Below, one piece after another: positions 16,744 to 25,575 of a DNA stretch of 64,000 nucleotides; position 1 is the first letter of the stretch; each line of letters opens with the position of its first letter. Where the stretch lies: positions 62,001 through 126,000 of the forward strand of contig CANMWO010000002.1 of NCBI GenBank assembly GCA_947501695.1, in the 5' to 3' direction. The DNA comes from an uncultured Sphingomonadaceae bacterium. Lineage in GTDB: Bacteria > Pseudomonadota > Alphaproteobacteria > Sphingomonadales > Sphingomonadaceae. Below the pieces are notes generated by a model. The model did not search any database and was not told the origin of the DNA. It saw only the letters and a program-made list of their open reading frames with translations. The position numbers and the translations under genes are program-made.

Positions 16744-18042
16744 TTATCGACGCGTGTCCAGCCGCTTTTGCACACTGGCGGCATGAGCAGGCAAACCTTC
16801 TGCTTCGGCTAGGGCAACTGCCGCTGGGCCAATTTTTTCAAGAGCGGCTCCATCACATTCCAAAAAGCTGGTGCGCTTCATAAAGTCCGTCACCGACAAT
16901 CCGGATGAAAAGCGCGCACGCCGTCCGGTTGGCAGCACATGGTTGGGGCCGGCAACATAATCGCCAACCGCTTCCGGTGTATGACGGCCCAAGAAAACGG
17001 ACCCCGCATGGCGGACCTTGTTGAATAGCGCTTGCGGATCATCGCAAGCCAGTTCCAGATGCTCGGCAGCCAAACGATCGACAAGCGGCATCGCCTTTTC
17101 CAGTCGATCAACCAAAATGATCGCACCATTGTCGACCCAGCTTTGGGTTGCGGTCTTGCTGGTTGCCAATTCGCCAAGCTGCTTTTCAACATGTATTGCG
17201 ACTTGATCAGCAAAAGCAGCGTCATCCGTGAATAATATCGATTGGCTCGTTGGATCATGTTCAGCTTGAGACAGTAAATCAGCAGCAATCCAGTCAGGAT
17301 CGTTTTGGCCATCGGCGACGACCACGATTTCCGAAGGCCCCGCGACCATGTCTATACCAACGACGCCATAAACCTGACGCTTGGCTTCCGCGACCCAGGC
17401 ATTGCCGGGGCCGGTGATGACATCGACCGGTTTGATTTTCTCCGTACCAAAGGCCAATGCAGCAACCGCCTGTGCGCCGCCAATGCGCCAGATTTCATCG
17501 ACGCCGGCAATTTGAGCCGCGGCGAGAACCAAAGGATTCACTTCGCCACCGGGTGTGGGTGTAACCATGATGATCCGATCGGCACCAGCAACCTTCGCTG
17601 GTATCGCGTTCATCAATACCGATGACGGGTAAGCCGCGCGACCACCAGGGATATAAATCCCCGCCCGCTCAACCGCATTCCAGCGCGCACCAATGCGAAC
17701 GCCAGCATCATCGCGATAGTCGCGATTATCGGGCTTTTGTCCCTCATGATAATCACGAATGCGTATGGCGGCCAATTCCAGAGCGATCCGTAGATTGGGA
17801 TCCAGCCCGTCAAGCGCCGCTTCACATTCCAATTGCGACACCTGCCAACCGGTAAAGTCGAGATCATGGCCATCAAACTTCTGAGTGAGCCGGGACAAAG
17901 CTTCGTCCCCATGGGACCGCACGTCTTTGATAATGGCGGCAACGTCGGCTGATACATCCGCATCCGCCTCGCGCCGGGCGTTGACCAGCAAGTCGAAGGC
18001 CTCAACGAAACCGCTATCCGATGCTGAAAGCCGCAAAGCCAT
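16744..18042 (-). CDS. hisD: Histidinol dehydrogenase
   Basis: A 432-residue NAD- and zinc-dependent enzyme that oxidises L-histidinol to histidine in the last two steps of histidine synthesis. Visible signatures are VERAGIYIPGGRAAYPSSVLMN, the NAD-site VDVITGPGNAWVAEAKRQVYG, DMVAGPSEIVVVAD, the zinc and catalytic stretch LLSQAEHDPTSQSILFT, the catalytic AAEHLELACDDP, and GPNHVLPTGRRARFSSGLSV near the C-terminus. Its start overlaps the hisG stop by one base (TAATG-type arrangement), so translation is probably coupled. Confidence 0.97.
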   Translation of the reverse strand: MALRLSASDSGFVEAFDLLVNARREADADVSADVAAIIKDVRSHGDEALSRLTQKFDGHDLDFTGWQVSQLECEAALDGLDPNLRIALELAAIRIRDYHEGQKPDNRDYRDDAGVRIGARWNAVERAGIYIPGGRAAYPSSVLMNAIPAKVAGADRIIMVTPTPGGEVNPLVLAAAQIAGVDEIWRIGGAQAVAALAFGTEKIKPVDVITGPGNAWVAEAKRQVYGVVGIDMVAGPSEIVVVADGQNDPDWIAADLLSQAEHDPTSQSILFTDDAAFADQVAIHVEKQLGELATSKTATQSWVDNGAIILVDRLEKAMPLVDRLAAEHLELACDDPQALFNKVRHAGSVFLGRHTPEAVGDYVAGPNHVLPTGRRARFSSGLSVTDFMKRTSFLECDGAALEKIGPAAVALAEAEGLPAHAASVQKRLDTRR

Positions 18043-18692
18043 TAGACCTGCCCCACCAGCTCGCGGAATTTCTGTACCAGTCCGGTCAATTCCTCGCTAC
18101 GCATCTTAAATGCCGCCCGGTTTACCACCAGCCGCGCGGAGATATCGATAATCCGGTCAGTTTCAACCAGATTATTGGCCTTCAATGTGCTGCCCGACTC
18201 CACCAAATCGACAATATGCCGTGACAGACCCAACGAAGGCGCGAGTTCCATTGCGCCATTGAGTTTGACACATTCGGCCTGAATGCCCTGCGCCTCAAAG
18301 TGGCGGCTAGTCAGGTTGGGATATTTGGTCGCGACCCGGATATGGGAGATATTGCCGATTTGCTCCGCGTCATCTTTGGGCTGTGCCACCGATAGACGGC
18401 AGCGGCCAATGCCTAGATCGACCGGTGCATAAAGCTCGCTATAGTTAAATTCTTCAACTACATCTGATCCGACAATGCCGATTTGCGCGGCACCATGGGC
18501 GACAAAGGTCGCCACATCAAAGGCGCGCACTCGGATGATTGAGACATGTGCCTGATTGGTTCCGAACATCAGGCTGCGATTGGCCTTATCGAAAAATTCT
18601 GGTAACGGCTCGATCCCGACCTTAGCCAGCATTGGCAAGGCCTCTTCGAGAATCCGTCCCTTGGGGATGGCAAAGATCAGGGGTGTGGTCAT
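18042..18692 (-). CDS. hisG: ATP phosphoribosyltransferase, short (HisZ-dependent) form
   Basis: A 216-residue enzyme catalysing the first step of histidine synthesis, the joining of ATP and PRPP. It shows [21 protein letters not shown] at the N-terminus, [27 protein letters not shown] in the middle, and the PRPP loop [27 protein letters not shown]. The C-terminal histidine-binding regulatory domain of long HisG is missing, so the short form applies. Short HisG needs HisZ, a HisRS-like partner, for activity and feedback control. No hisZ is in this window. hisD follows with a one-base overlap. Confidence 0.95.
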   Translation of the reverse strand: MTTPLIFAIPKGRILEEALPMLAKVGIEPLPEFFDKANRSLMFGTNQAHVSIIRVRAFDVATFVAHGAAQIGIVGSDVVEEFNYSELYAPVDLGIGRCRLSVAQPKDDAEQIGNISHIRVATKYPNLTSRHFEAQGIQAECVKLNGAMELAPSLGLSRHIVDLVESGSTLKANNLVETDRIIDISARLVVNRAAFKMRSEELTGLVQKFRELVGQV

Positions 18693-18731
18693 AGCTGCGG
18701 GGCTTTACGGCCTCATATCAGAAAGGGCAAT

Positions 18732-19796
18732 ATGTCTAACCAGCAAAAGGTGCACGACGCCTTCATCAACCAGATAGAATATTGCCGGTCCAACGGGGCC
18801 CCCATCACGGGCCGGATCGTTGAAGCCATTATTGGAGCGCTTGACCAAAGCACCGAATTGGGACGCCGAGTGCTGGGATGGGAAGGCAATCCGCTTGCCG
18901 ATGCCCTGCCCTTGCGCGTTGCTGGCGGCTTTCATGCGCTGCATCTAGCGGGACAGCATGAAAAGCTCTCCGCTGTCTATAATGGCGATGATCAAACCGC
19001 CACCGATGCCGAGCAGATCATATCAGAAACCATTGCCAGTGATGAGCCAGCCTTGCTGCCTTGGCTGAACTCCCCACCACAAACCAATGAGGCCGGGCGC
19101 TCTTCTTCGTACATTGCAGGGCTGCTCTGGCTCACGGCGCAGGGCCTGCCTCCACGCTACGAGCTACTGGAAATCGGTTCCAGTGCTGGCCTCAACCTGA
19201 TGATCGACCGCTATCACTATGACCTCGGTGGCGTATCTGTGGGGCCGGATAATGCGCCTTTATCCTTTGTGCCCGAATGGGAGGGACCGCCGCCGCCAGA
19301 CCATCCCTTTACCTTCGATTCGATCAGCGGCTGTGACATCGCTCCGGTTGATCTGGCCGATCCCGCGCAGGCCCGCCGCCTGACCGCCTTTATCTGGCCC
19401 GAACACACGGTCCGCTTCGAACGGATGAAGACCGCCATTGCCCTCGTCAATGACAAGGCGCCACAATTGGAAGGTTCCAGCGCCGATGACTGGATGATCG
19501 AACAACTCGCCAAGCCCCAGAAAGAAGGCGTCACGCGGGTTTTGGTCCACTCAATCGTCTGGCAATATATCCCCAAAGCCGGTCGCGAACGGGTCAGTCG
19601 AGCGATGGAAGTAGCCGGAGCCCAAGCGACAGCTGAGCGGCCACTGGCCTGGCTATCGCTGGAGGCCAACCGCGAAACCTATCGGCATGAGTTGATTGTC
19701 CGGCACTGGCCCCATTCAGACGGTCCCGGCGGAGAACCCATCAAACTCGGCGAGGCCCATGCCCATGGCGCTTGGGTTAAGTGGCTGGGTGTTTAG
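18732..19796 (+). CDS. DUF2332 family protein
   Basis: A 354-residue protein of the DUF2332 family. Its most informative segment is YELLEIGSSAGLNLMIDRYHYDLGG at about residues 141-165. It resembles the glycine-rich motif I of a Rossmann-type methyltransferase, and is followed by an HSIVWQYIPKAGRERVSRAMEVAGA stretch and a late PLAWLSLEANR strand. This suggests an S-adenosylmethionine-binding fold, but no function is established. It is transcribed rightward, 39 bases from the divergent hisG start. Confidence 0.8.
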   Translation: MSNQQKVHDAFINQIEYCRSNGAPITGRIVEAIIGALDQSTELGRRVLGWEGNPLADALPLRVAGGFHALHLAGQHEKLSAVYNGDDQTATDAEQIISETIASDEPALLPWLNSPPQTNEAGRSSSYIAGLLWLTAQGLPPRYELLEIGSSAGLNLMIDRYHYDLGGVSVGPDNAPLSFVPEWEGPPPPDHPFTFDSISGCDIAPVDLADPAQARRLTAFIWPEHTVRFERMKTAIALVNDKAPQLEGSSADDWMIEQLAKPQKEGVTRVLVHSIVWQYIPKAGRERVSRAMEVAGAQATAERPLAWLSLEANRETYRHELIVRHWPHSDGPGGEPIKLGEAHAHGAWVKWLGV

Positions 19797-19799
19797 ACC

Positions 19800-20168
19800 C
19801 TAAAGCCGGTCCAATTCCGTAACCGTCTTTTCGGTCACAACATTACCGGTATTCAATATCGTCTTCGGTTCGAGCAACAGCACATGGCATTCACCGTCCA
19901 ACCCCTCCGGACAATGTTCTACACCGCGCGGAACGATGATAAATTCACCCGGCCCGACATCTACATCACCGGTCCGCAGGCCCATGCGCATAGTCCCACC
20001 AATCACCAGAAACAGCTCGTCTTCATTCTCATGATGATGCCAGTCAAATTTACCTTCAAATTTCGCCAGCTTCACTTGCGCATCATTGATGTCACCCGCA
20101 ATTTTGGGGGACCAATGATCAGAGAAGGTTGCAAAGGCGTCCTTGAGATTGACCTTTTGGATTATCAT
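19800..20168 (-). CDS. Small cupin domain protein
   Basis: A 122-residue single-domain cupin. The first cupin motif is FDWHHHENEDELFLVIGGTMRMGL (metal ligands HHH and E) and the second is DVDVGPGEFIIVPRGVEHCPEGLDGECHVLLLEP with its terminal His ligand. Proteins of this size may be dioxygenases, isomerases or ligand-binding proteins; no substrate can be assigned. Its start overlaps the NUDIX gene by 4 bases, making it the last gene of bolA-NUDIX-cupin. It converges with the DUF2332 gene, only 3 bases apart. Confidence 0.82.
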   Translation of the reverse strand: MIIQKVNLKDAFATFSDHWSPKIAGDINDAQVKLAKFEGKFDWHHHENEDELFLVIGGTMRMGLRTGDVDVGPGEFIIVPRGVEHCPEGLDGECHVLLLEPKTILNTGNVVTEKTVTELDRL

Positions 20169-20548
20169 GATTGCTGACCTCGCTGCATTTCATCCACTAG
20201 AATTTTAATAGCCGGAGCCATTTTGTCTGCCTGCTGATAACCGATAAAGGCAACTTCCGATATCTCCGCCGTCGGTTTAATATCACCAGTCCATCGCGCT
20301 CGATAACAATTCAGCTCCACATCACCATCCCGTCCCAACGCTGGTCCAATGATGCATCGATCAAATTTCATCGATTGCTCATCAATCGCAACGCCCAGCT
20401 CTTCATCGATTTCGCGCATAAGCGTCTGCTCGGCGGTTTCACCAGCTTCAATCGTTCCGCCGGGTAGATACCAAAGCGCATTGTCGCGGACGCGCACCAG
20501 CATGATTTGCTCGCCTTTCGTTTCCAAAAGGCAGGCACAGCGGATCAC
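20165..20548 (-). CDS. NUDIX hydrolase
   Basis: A 127-residue NUDIX domain protein. The Nudix box is complete: GGTIEAGETAEQTLMREIDEELGV matches GX5EX7REUXEEXGU, carrying the Glu residues that bind Mg2+. Such enzymes hydrolyse nucleoside diphosphate derivatives. The strands after the box (DVELNCYRARWTGDIKPTAEISEVAFIGY) fit the family, but the substrate cannot be told. It overlaps bolA upstream and the cupin gene downstream by 4 bases each, giving a tightly coupled three-gene unit. Confidence 0.9.
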   Translation of the reverse strand: MIRCACLLETKGEQIMLVRVRDNALWYLPGGTIEAGETAEQTLMREIDEELGVAIDEQSMKFDRCIIGPALGRDGDVELNCYRARWTGDIKPTAEISEVAFIGYQQADKMAPAIKILVDEMQRGQQS

Positions 20549-20850
20549 TCCCCCGGCACCGTCGCCTTGATCGCCATCGCATGGACCTTGTCGCGCATCA
20601 AATCGCCGAGCGCCTTGTTGACCATCCGGTGCCGGTTGAGTCGCGACTGGCCTTCAAAGGCAGCACAGGCAATTTCCACGGTGAAGTGGGATTCTCCGCT
20701 ACCGTCATCGCCCGCATGACCGTGATGGCTTGCACTATCGTTGATGACGTTCAGCGATATGGGCGATAGCGCCTCTAAAAGCCGTTTTTCGATTTCTGCG
20801 GCCACGGGGCCTTTTGATTCTGTTTCCATCATGCCTATATAGAGGCTCAA
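20545..20850 (-). CDS. bolA: BolA family protein
   Basis: A 101-residue BolA-fold protein. The N-terminal helix IEKRLLEALSPISLNVINDSASHHGH carries the His-containing loop used for iron-sulfur sharing with monothiol glutaredoxins. The C-terminal helix contains the family signature RLNRHRMVNKALGDLMRDKVHAMAIKATVPGE. BolA proteins act with glutaredoxins in iron-sulfur trafficking, or as transcription regulators. It heads bolA-NUDIX-cupin and is divergent from the J-domain gene, an arrangement often seen in Alphaproteobacteria. Confidence 0.92.
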   Translation of the reverse strand: MSLYIGMMETESKGPVAAEIEKRLLEALSPISLNVINDSASHHGHAGDDGSGESHFTVEIACAAFEGQSRLNRHRMVNKALGDLMRDKVHAMAIKATVPGE

Positions 20851-20907
20851 TCCATATTTGCGAACTCCCTTCTAACCGCCTTCTCTGGCCATCAACCGGA
20901 AAATCAA

Positions 20908-21510
20908 TTGCCTTCCTCCGATCCTCAAAAGAAGAAACCGAACCGTTTTCATGGTCGTGTGGAAACAGATGGTCAGACCTGCGCAATCGACGGGTGCGAG
21001 GAAGATGGTGAATTTCGCGCGCCACCGATTTACGGGGCGCGTCACGGGTATGACGGCCCGGGAGAATATCGCTGGCTGTGCCTTGATCATGTCCGCGAGT
21101 TTAATCAGGGTTATGATTATTTCGATGGTATGGATCAGGAGCAGATTTTTGAGGCCCAACATCCCGTGCGCGGATGGGACAGCAACAGGCGAATCTACGA
21201 GACAGGACCGAACGCCACGCCCGCTTGGTCTGATTTTACTGACCCATTGGACGCCATCGGCGCAAGATTTGCGGCCAGTGTTTCGCGGCCCCAAACACCC
21301 GGTCGAGCGATCAGTGCTGGCGACCGCAAGGCACTAAAGACGCTAGGGCTTGGCGAGGATGCAGAGCGCGGCGAAATTCGCAGGCGCTACTCCGAACTGG
21401 TGCGCAAATATCATCCCGATCGAAATGGCGGCAACAGAAGTCATGAGAAACAGTTGGCAAATGTTATCGCGGCCTATACGCAGCTTAAGGAATCACCGGA
21501 TTTTAGATAG
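20908..21510 (+). CDS. J-domain (DnaJ-like) protein
   Basis: A 200-residue protein with a C-terminal J domain at about residues 140-198. It contains the HPD motif in LVRKYHPDRNGG, preceded by DRKALKTLGLGEDAERGEIRRRYSEL. The N-terminal part has CAIDGCEEDGEFRAP and a WLCLDHVREFN stretch, a possible Cys/His metal site conserved among these bolA-adjacent proteins. It should stimulate an Hsp70 (DnaK) ATPase. No ATG precedes the frame closely, so the TTG at 20908 is the likely start. It sits between bolA (divergent) and cobS (53 bases downstream). Confidence 0.85.
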   Translation: MPSSDPQKKKPNRFHGRVETDGQTCAIDGCEEDGEFRAPPIYGARHGYDGPGEYRWLCLDHVREFNQGYDYFDGMDQEQIFEAQHPVRGWDSNRRIYETGPNATPAWSDFTDPLDAIGARFAASVSRPQTPGRAISAGDRKALKTLGLGEDAERGEIRRRYSELVRKYHPDRNGGNRSHEKQLANVIAAYTQLKESPDFR

Positions 21511-21563
21511 TGGCTCTGGCTTTTTGCTTTTCATATTGAAGCCTGAGTTATCAAAGGACAGAC

Positions 21564-22553
21564 ATGACTGACATACCAAATACCCATCCCGACGGCAGCG
21601 GCGAAACTGTTTTGGATGCGCCGGATCAGACCGTTGATGCGCGGGAGATGTTTGGCATTGATCTGGATATGCAAATTCCGTCTTTCAGCGAGAAAGACGA
21701 ACGCGTTCCCGATCTCGACCCCTCTTATGTGTTTGATCAGGACACGACCGCCGCAATCCTCGCTGGCTTTGCTTTTAACCGTCGGGTGATGGTGCAGGGT
21801 TTTCACGGTACAGGTAAATCGACCCATATTGAACAGGTTGCTGCACGGCTCAACTGGCCCTGTATCCGCATCAATCTCGACGCGCATATCAGCCGCATCG
21901 ATTTGGTAGGCCGCGATGCCATTGTCCTAAAAGATGGCCAGCAGGTTACCGAATTTCGCGAAGGTTTGCTGCCATGGGCGTTGCAGACGCCAACTGCTCT
22001 TGTGTTTGACGAATATGACGCCGGTCGCCCTGATGTTATGTTCGTGATCCAGCGCGTGCTGGAGGCCGAGGGCAAGCTAACCCTACTCGACCAGAACCGG
22101 GTGATTCGCCCAAACCCCAATTTCCGTCTATTCGCTACCGCCAATACAGTTGGCCTTGGCGACACCAGCGGTTTGTATCATGGGACACAGCAGATCAACC
22201 AGGGCCAGATGGACCGTTGGAACATCGTCGTCACGCTCAACTATCTGCCTGCAGTAACCGAAGCGAAGGTCATTCTTTCGAAGGTTCCCGACACGGACGA
22301 TAAAACGGTTGAGAATATGATCAAGGTTGCCGATCTAACCCGCCAGGGCTTCGTCAACGGAGACATATCCACCGTGATGAGTCCGCGTACTGTGATCAGC
22401 TGGGCCCAGAACACCGAGATATTCAAAAATGTCGGTTTCGCCTTCCGTCTAAGCTTCCTGAACAAATGCGATGAAGCCGAACGAATGCTGGTTGCCGAAT
22501 ATTATCAGCGTGTCTTTGGTGAAGATTTGCCCGAAAGTGTTGTAGGACGTTAA
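21564..22553 (+). CDS. cobS: Cobaltochelatase CobS-type AAA ATPase
   Basis: A 329-residue AAA+ ATPase of the CobS family. Walker A is [13 protein letters not shown], Walker B is [10 protein letters not shown], and sensor and arginine-finger regions follow in [16 protein letters not shown] and [12 protein letters not shown]. With CobT and CobN it forms the aerobic cobaltochelatase, which inserts Co2+ into hydrogenobyrinate diamide. cobT is about 3 kb downstream, with two unrelated genes between; cobN is not in the window. Sphingomonads often carry CobS/CobT without an obvious full pathway, so the true chelatase role is uncertain. Confidence 0.92.
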   Translation: MTDIPNTHPDGSGETVLDAPDQTVDAREMFGIDLDMQIPSFSEKDERVPDLDPSYVFDQDTTAAILAGFAFNRRVMVQGFHGTGKSTHIEQVAARLNWPCIRINLDAHISRIDLVGRDAIVLKDGQQVTEFREGLLPWALQTPTALVFDEYDAGRPDVMFVIQRVLEAEGKLTLLDQNRVIRPNPNFRLFATANTVGLGDTSGLYHGTQQINQGQMDRWNIVVTLNYLPAVTEAKVILSKVPDTDDKTVENMIKVADLTRQGFVNGDISTVMSPRTVISWAQNTEIFKNVGFAFRLSFLNKCDEAERMLVAEYYQRVFGEDLPESVVGR

Positions 22554-22719
22554 CCACTGTGTCGTGCGCATAGTGCGGATAACGATCTTTTTTAAAAGAA
22601 GACTCGTATTTTCAATCTAATATGCTAGTTAATAAATTGTTATTTACATCTGCGTGAACTCAATTTGGTTGGTCGCCACAGTTTGAGATTGAGATTGCGT
22701 AATTAATCTGAGGGTCTTT

Positions 22720-23247
22720 ATGAACAAATTTTTGATGACTGCGGCCGCCGTAACCGCGTTTACTGCCGTGCCTGCACAAGCTGCGACGATTATATCGGGC
22801 GCGATAGGCGATAGTCTAACAGCTTCTTACGATTTCACATTTGATGGAGTTGGTAATCTAGCTGTCCAAGTTGACGCTGATCTGACAAGCGGTACGCCTC
22901 TTGGCGATCCTCAGATTTATATTCTGAACCCGGATTTTTCATTCGTAGCAACGGATGACGATAGTGGCTTTGGCTTAAACTCCTTCCTTAATTTTGCGGC
23001 ACCTGCCGGATCATATATCCTCCGGATCGGTCGTTTCGATTTCACATTAGGTGAAGCGCAAAGCAATCTGAGTAACGCCGGTACTGCTGGAGAAGAGTTT
23101 GTTGTGATTTTTGGTGATGGCGTGACGGATGTCATGACATCCGTTCCAGAACCAGCGACTTGGGCGTTCATGATCTTTGGCTTCGGCGCCATTGGCAGCG
23201 CGATGCGCCGTCAACGCAAAGCGAACGTAAAAGTCAGCTACGCCTGA
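22720..23247 (+). CDS. PEPxxWA-CTERM sorting-domain protein
   Basis: A 175-residue exported protein. It has an N-terminal signal peptide (MNKFLMTAAAVTAFTAVPAQA) and a C-terminal sorting signal reading VPEPATWAFMIFGFGAIGSAMRRQRK: the PEPxxWA motif, a membrane helix and a basic tail. The middle resembles a small bacterial pre-peptidase C-terminal or calcium-free beta-sandwich domain, with repeated Asp and Gly (DDSGFGLNSFLNF, GSYILRIGRFDF). PEP-CTERM proteins are processed by an exosortase and are linked to exopolysaccharide. The gene stands alone between cobS and a PBP and is followed by a terminator. Confidence 0.88.
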   Translation: MNKFLMTAAAVTAFTAVPAQAATIISGAIGDSLTASYDFTFDGVGNLAVQVDADLTSGTPLGDPQIYILNPDFSFVATDDDSGFGLNSFLNFAAPAGSYILRIGRFDFTLGEAQSNLSNAGTAGEEFVVIFGDGVTDVMTSVPEPATWAFMIFGFGAIGSAMRRQRKANVKVSYA

Positions 23248-23267
23248 ACATTCGTTACATGATTTTG

Positions 23268-23299
23268 AAAAGGGCGGCCTTTTGGCTGCCCTTTTTTTT
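23268..23299 (+). terminator. Rho-independent terminator of the PEP-CTERM gene
   Basis: AAAAGGGCGGCC (23268-23279) pairs with GGCTGCCCTTTT (23284-23295) with one G-T pair around a TTTT loop, followed by more T. It lies 21 bases after the stop. Confidence 0.9.
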
Positions 23300-23358
23300 G
23301 GACGATTCACAAGATTTTTTGCTCGCTTATGGCGTATTACTAGTGTAATACAGTTTCA

Positions 23359-25494
23359 ATGGTAAATCGCGTTCCCCCCGCTTTTCAATTGCATCAGCCT
23401 AACAGCAAACGCCGCTGGTATTGGCCTTTCGGCCGCAAAGCGCCTGCCGAAACGGTCTTCTACGAACCTTATGGCGATGCCCTACCCCCGCATTTGCAAG
23501 ATGAACCACTTGCCCCACTTAAAAAACCGCGCGGCAAATGGTGGTGGTTTAGTCGGGGGCTCGCTGCGTTTCTGTTTCTCTTCATCCTATTGATCGCCTG
23601 GCTGGCGATCACCGCGCCGCTATCCAAATCTCTGCAGCCGATTGCCCCGCCGCAAATCACCTTGCTGACCTCTGATGGGGAGCCGATTGCCCGTAGCGGC
23701 GCGATGGTTGATGAACCGGTAAAGATCGCAGCGCTTCCCGATCATGTCGTCAACGCCTTTTTGGCGATAGAAGACCGGCGCTTTTATTCCCATTGGGGCG
23801 TTGATCCACGCGGCCTCGCCCGCGCGGCTTGGAGCAATGCAACCAACAGCGGCATGACCCAGGGCGGCAGCACGATTACCCAGCAGCTCGCCAAGCTCAC
23901 CTTCCTAACCCCAGAGCGCAGCCTGACCCGCAAGGCGCGTGAAATGCTGATTGCTTTCTGGATGGAGGCGCGCTTGTCGAAAGATGAAATTCTTCAGCGC
24001 TATCTCTCCAATGTCTATTTTGGCGACAATGTTTACGGCCTACGCGCCGCCTCGCTGCACTATTATTACCGCAAGCCGGAAAACCTGAAACCCGAACAGG
24101 CAATCATGCTAGCCGGGCTGGTACAGGCCCCTTCCCGCCTTGCCCCGACCCGCAATCCTGATCTTGCTGCCAAACGGGCCAAGCTCGTAAAAGCCGCCAT
24201 GGTCAATGGCGGTTTCCTCACTCAGGCACAGGCTAGCAAGTTGCGCGATCCAGTGCTTGATGTGCGGGCCAAAAATACTGTCCCGACCGGCACATATTTT
24301 GCCGACTGGGCGATGCCGCGCGCGCGCGCGCTGTCGGAGATGAGCTATAGCAAGCTGACCCTCACCACCACGCTCGACTCCCGGCTGCAGAAAATTGCCA
24401 ATAATGTCATCAACCGCGCGCCGCTGGGCAAGGCTCAGGTTGCGTTAGTGGCGATGCGGCCAGACGGCGAGGTGGTCGCGATGATCGGCGGGCGCAGTTA
24501 CAAGAAATCCGCGTTTAACCGCGTGACACAAGCCAAACGGCAGCCGGGTTCGACCTTCAAGCTATTCGTCTGGCTCGCAGCCCTGCGAGCGGATATCAGG
24601 CCTGATGACATGGTCGATGATAGCCCGATTACGAAAGGCGGATATCTACCGAAAAATTCCGGAGAGAAATATAGCGGCGCAATCACCCTGAAAGAAGCTT
24701 TTGCGAAATCCAGCAATGTCGCATCCGTGCGCCTCTTCGGGCAAGTCGGTGACAAGGCCGTGATCCGCGAAGCGCGCAATCTCGGCGTCACCTCAAAACT
24801 CGCGGAGGATGATCCCAGTCTGGCCCTTGGTACATCGACCATGACCCTGCTGGAACTGACCGCCGCTTATGCTGGCGTTGCCAGCAACAGTTGGCCGGTC
24901 AAGGCCTATGCCTTCAAAAAGAAAGAACAAAGCTGGACAGAATGGCTGTTCGACTGGCCCGGCCGCTATGGCGACAACACCCATGAACGCATGGAAGACA
25001 TGCTGCGAACCGCCGTCAACAAAGGCACCGGCCGCAACGCCCGTCTGTCTATCGCCAATTACGGCAAAACCGGCACCAGCCAGAATAACCGCGATGCCCT
25101 GTTTGTTGGCTATGCCGGTGATCTGGTGGTCGGCGTGTGGGTCGGCAATGATGACAACACACCGCTGAAAGGCATCAGCGGTGGCGGCGTTCCGGCCCGC
25201 ATCTGGCGGGACTTCATGAGCCAGGCGGTTCAAGGCGCTGGCCCGGTGAGCAAGGCGAAACCGACACAAAAACCGGATCCTGATGGGCCGATTAAGCCAT
25301 TGGATATCCCGAATATTGAGGATCTACAGGACGTTCCTATTGATCTTGGAGACGCCGAGATCCGCATCAAGGGCGGCGAAGGCGTTTCAATCTCAACGGA
25401 AATTGGGGGTATTCCCTTGGACCTACGGCTTGATGACAATGGCTTGGCCGTTGAAAGCAGACGTGAAGAAGCGGCTCCGACTGAGGATCGATAA
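23359..25494 (+). CDS. Class A penicillin-binding protein (transglycosylase/transpeptidase)
   Basis: A 711-residue bifunctional peptidoglycan synthase. A cytoplasmic tail is followed by a membrane anchor at about residues 68-88 (AAFLFLFILLIAWLAITAP). The GT51 glycosyltransferase domain spans about 120-300, with IEDRRFYSHWGVDPRG carrying the catalytic Glu and QGGSTITQQLAK. The transpeptidase domain spans about 360-610, with the SxxK motif in GSTFKLF, the SxN motif SSN and the KTGTS motif. It polymerises and cross-links glycan strands in the periplasm. The acidic C-terminal tail (after residue about 640) is not part of the catalytic fold. It lies between cobS and cobT. Confidence 0.93.
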   Translation: MVNRVPPAFQLHQPNSKRRWYWPFGRKAPAETVFYEPYGDALPPHLQDEPLAPLKKPRGKWWWFSRGLAAFLFLFILLIAWLAITAPLSKSLQPIAPPQITLLTSDGEPIARSGAMVDEPVKIAALPDHVVNAFLAIEDRRFYSHWGVDPRGLARAAWSNATNSGMTQGGSTITQQLAKLTFLTPERSLTRKAREMLIAFWMEARLSKDEILQRYLSNVYFGDNVYGLRAASLHYYYRKPENLKPEQAIMLAGLVQAPSRLAPTRNPDLAAKRAKLVKAAMVNGGFLTQAQASKLRDPVLDVRAKNTVPTGTYFADWAMPRARALSEMSYSKLTLTTTLDSRLQKIANNVINRAPLGKAQVALVAMRPDGEVVAMIGGRSYKKSAFNRVTQAKRQPGSTFKLFVWLAALRADIRPDDMVDDSPITKGGYLPKNSGEKYSGAITLKEAFAKSSNVASVRLFGQVGDKAVIREARNLGVTSKLAEDDPSLALGTSTMTLLELTAAYAGVASNSWPVKAYAFKKKEQSWTEWLFDWPGRYGDNTHERMEDMLRTAVNKGTGRNARLSIANYGKTGTSQNNRDALFVGYAGDLVVGVWVGNDDNTPLKGISGGGVPARIWRDFMSQAVQGAGPVSKAKPTQKPDPDGPIKPLDIPNIEDLQDVPIDLGDAEIRIKGGEGVSISTEIGGIPLDLRLDDNGLAVESRREEAAPTEDR

Positions 25495-25575
25495 GCAGCG
25501 ACCGCATCCCTAGCAAAAAGGTGGAATTTAGACCTTTGATTCCTCTTAGTTTTCCGCTTATGGCTATCATCTTCT

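Noticed and set aside
25517-25537. AAAGGT/ACCTTT hairpin after the PBP gene as a terminator
   Set aside because: The stem is only six bases with a nine-base loop and no proper T run; evidence is too weak to annotate it.
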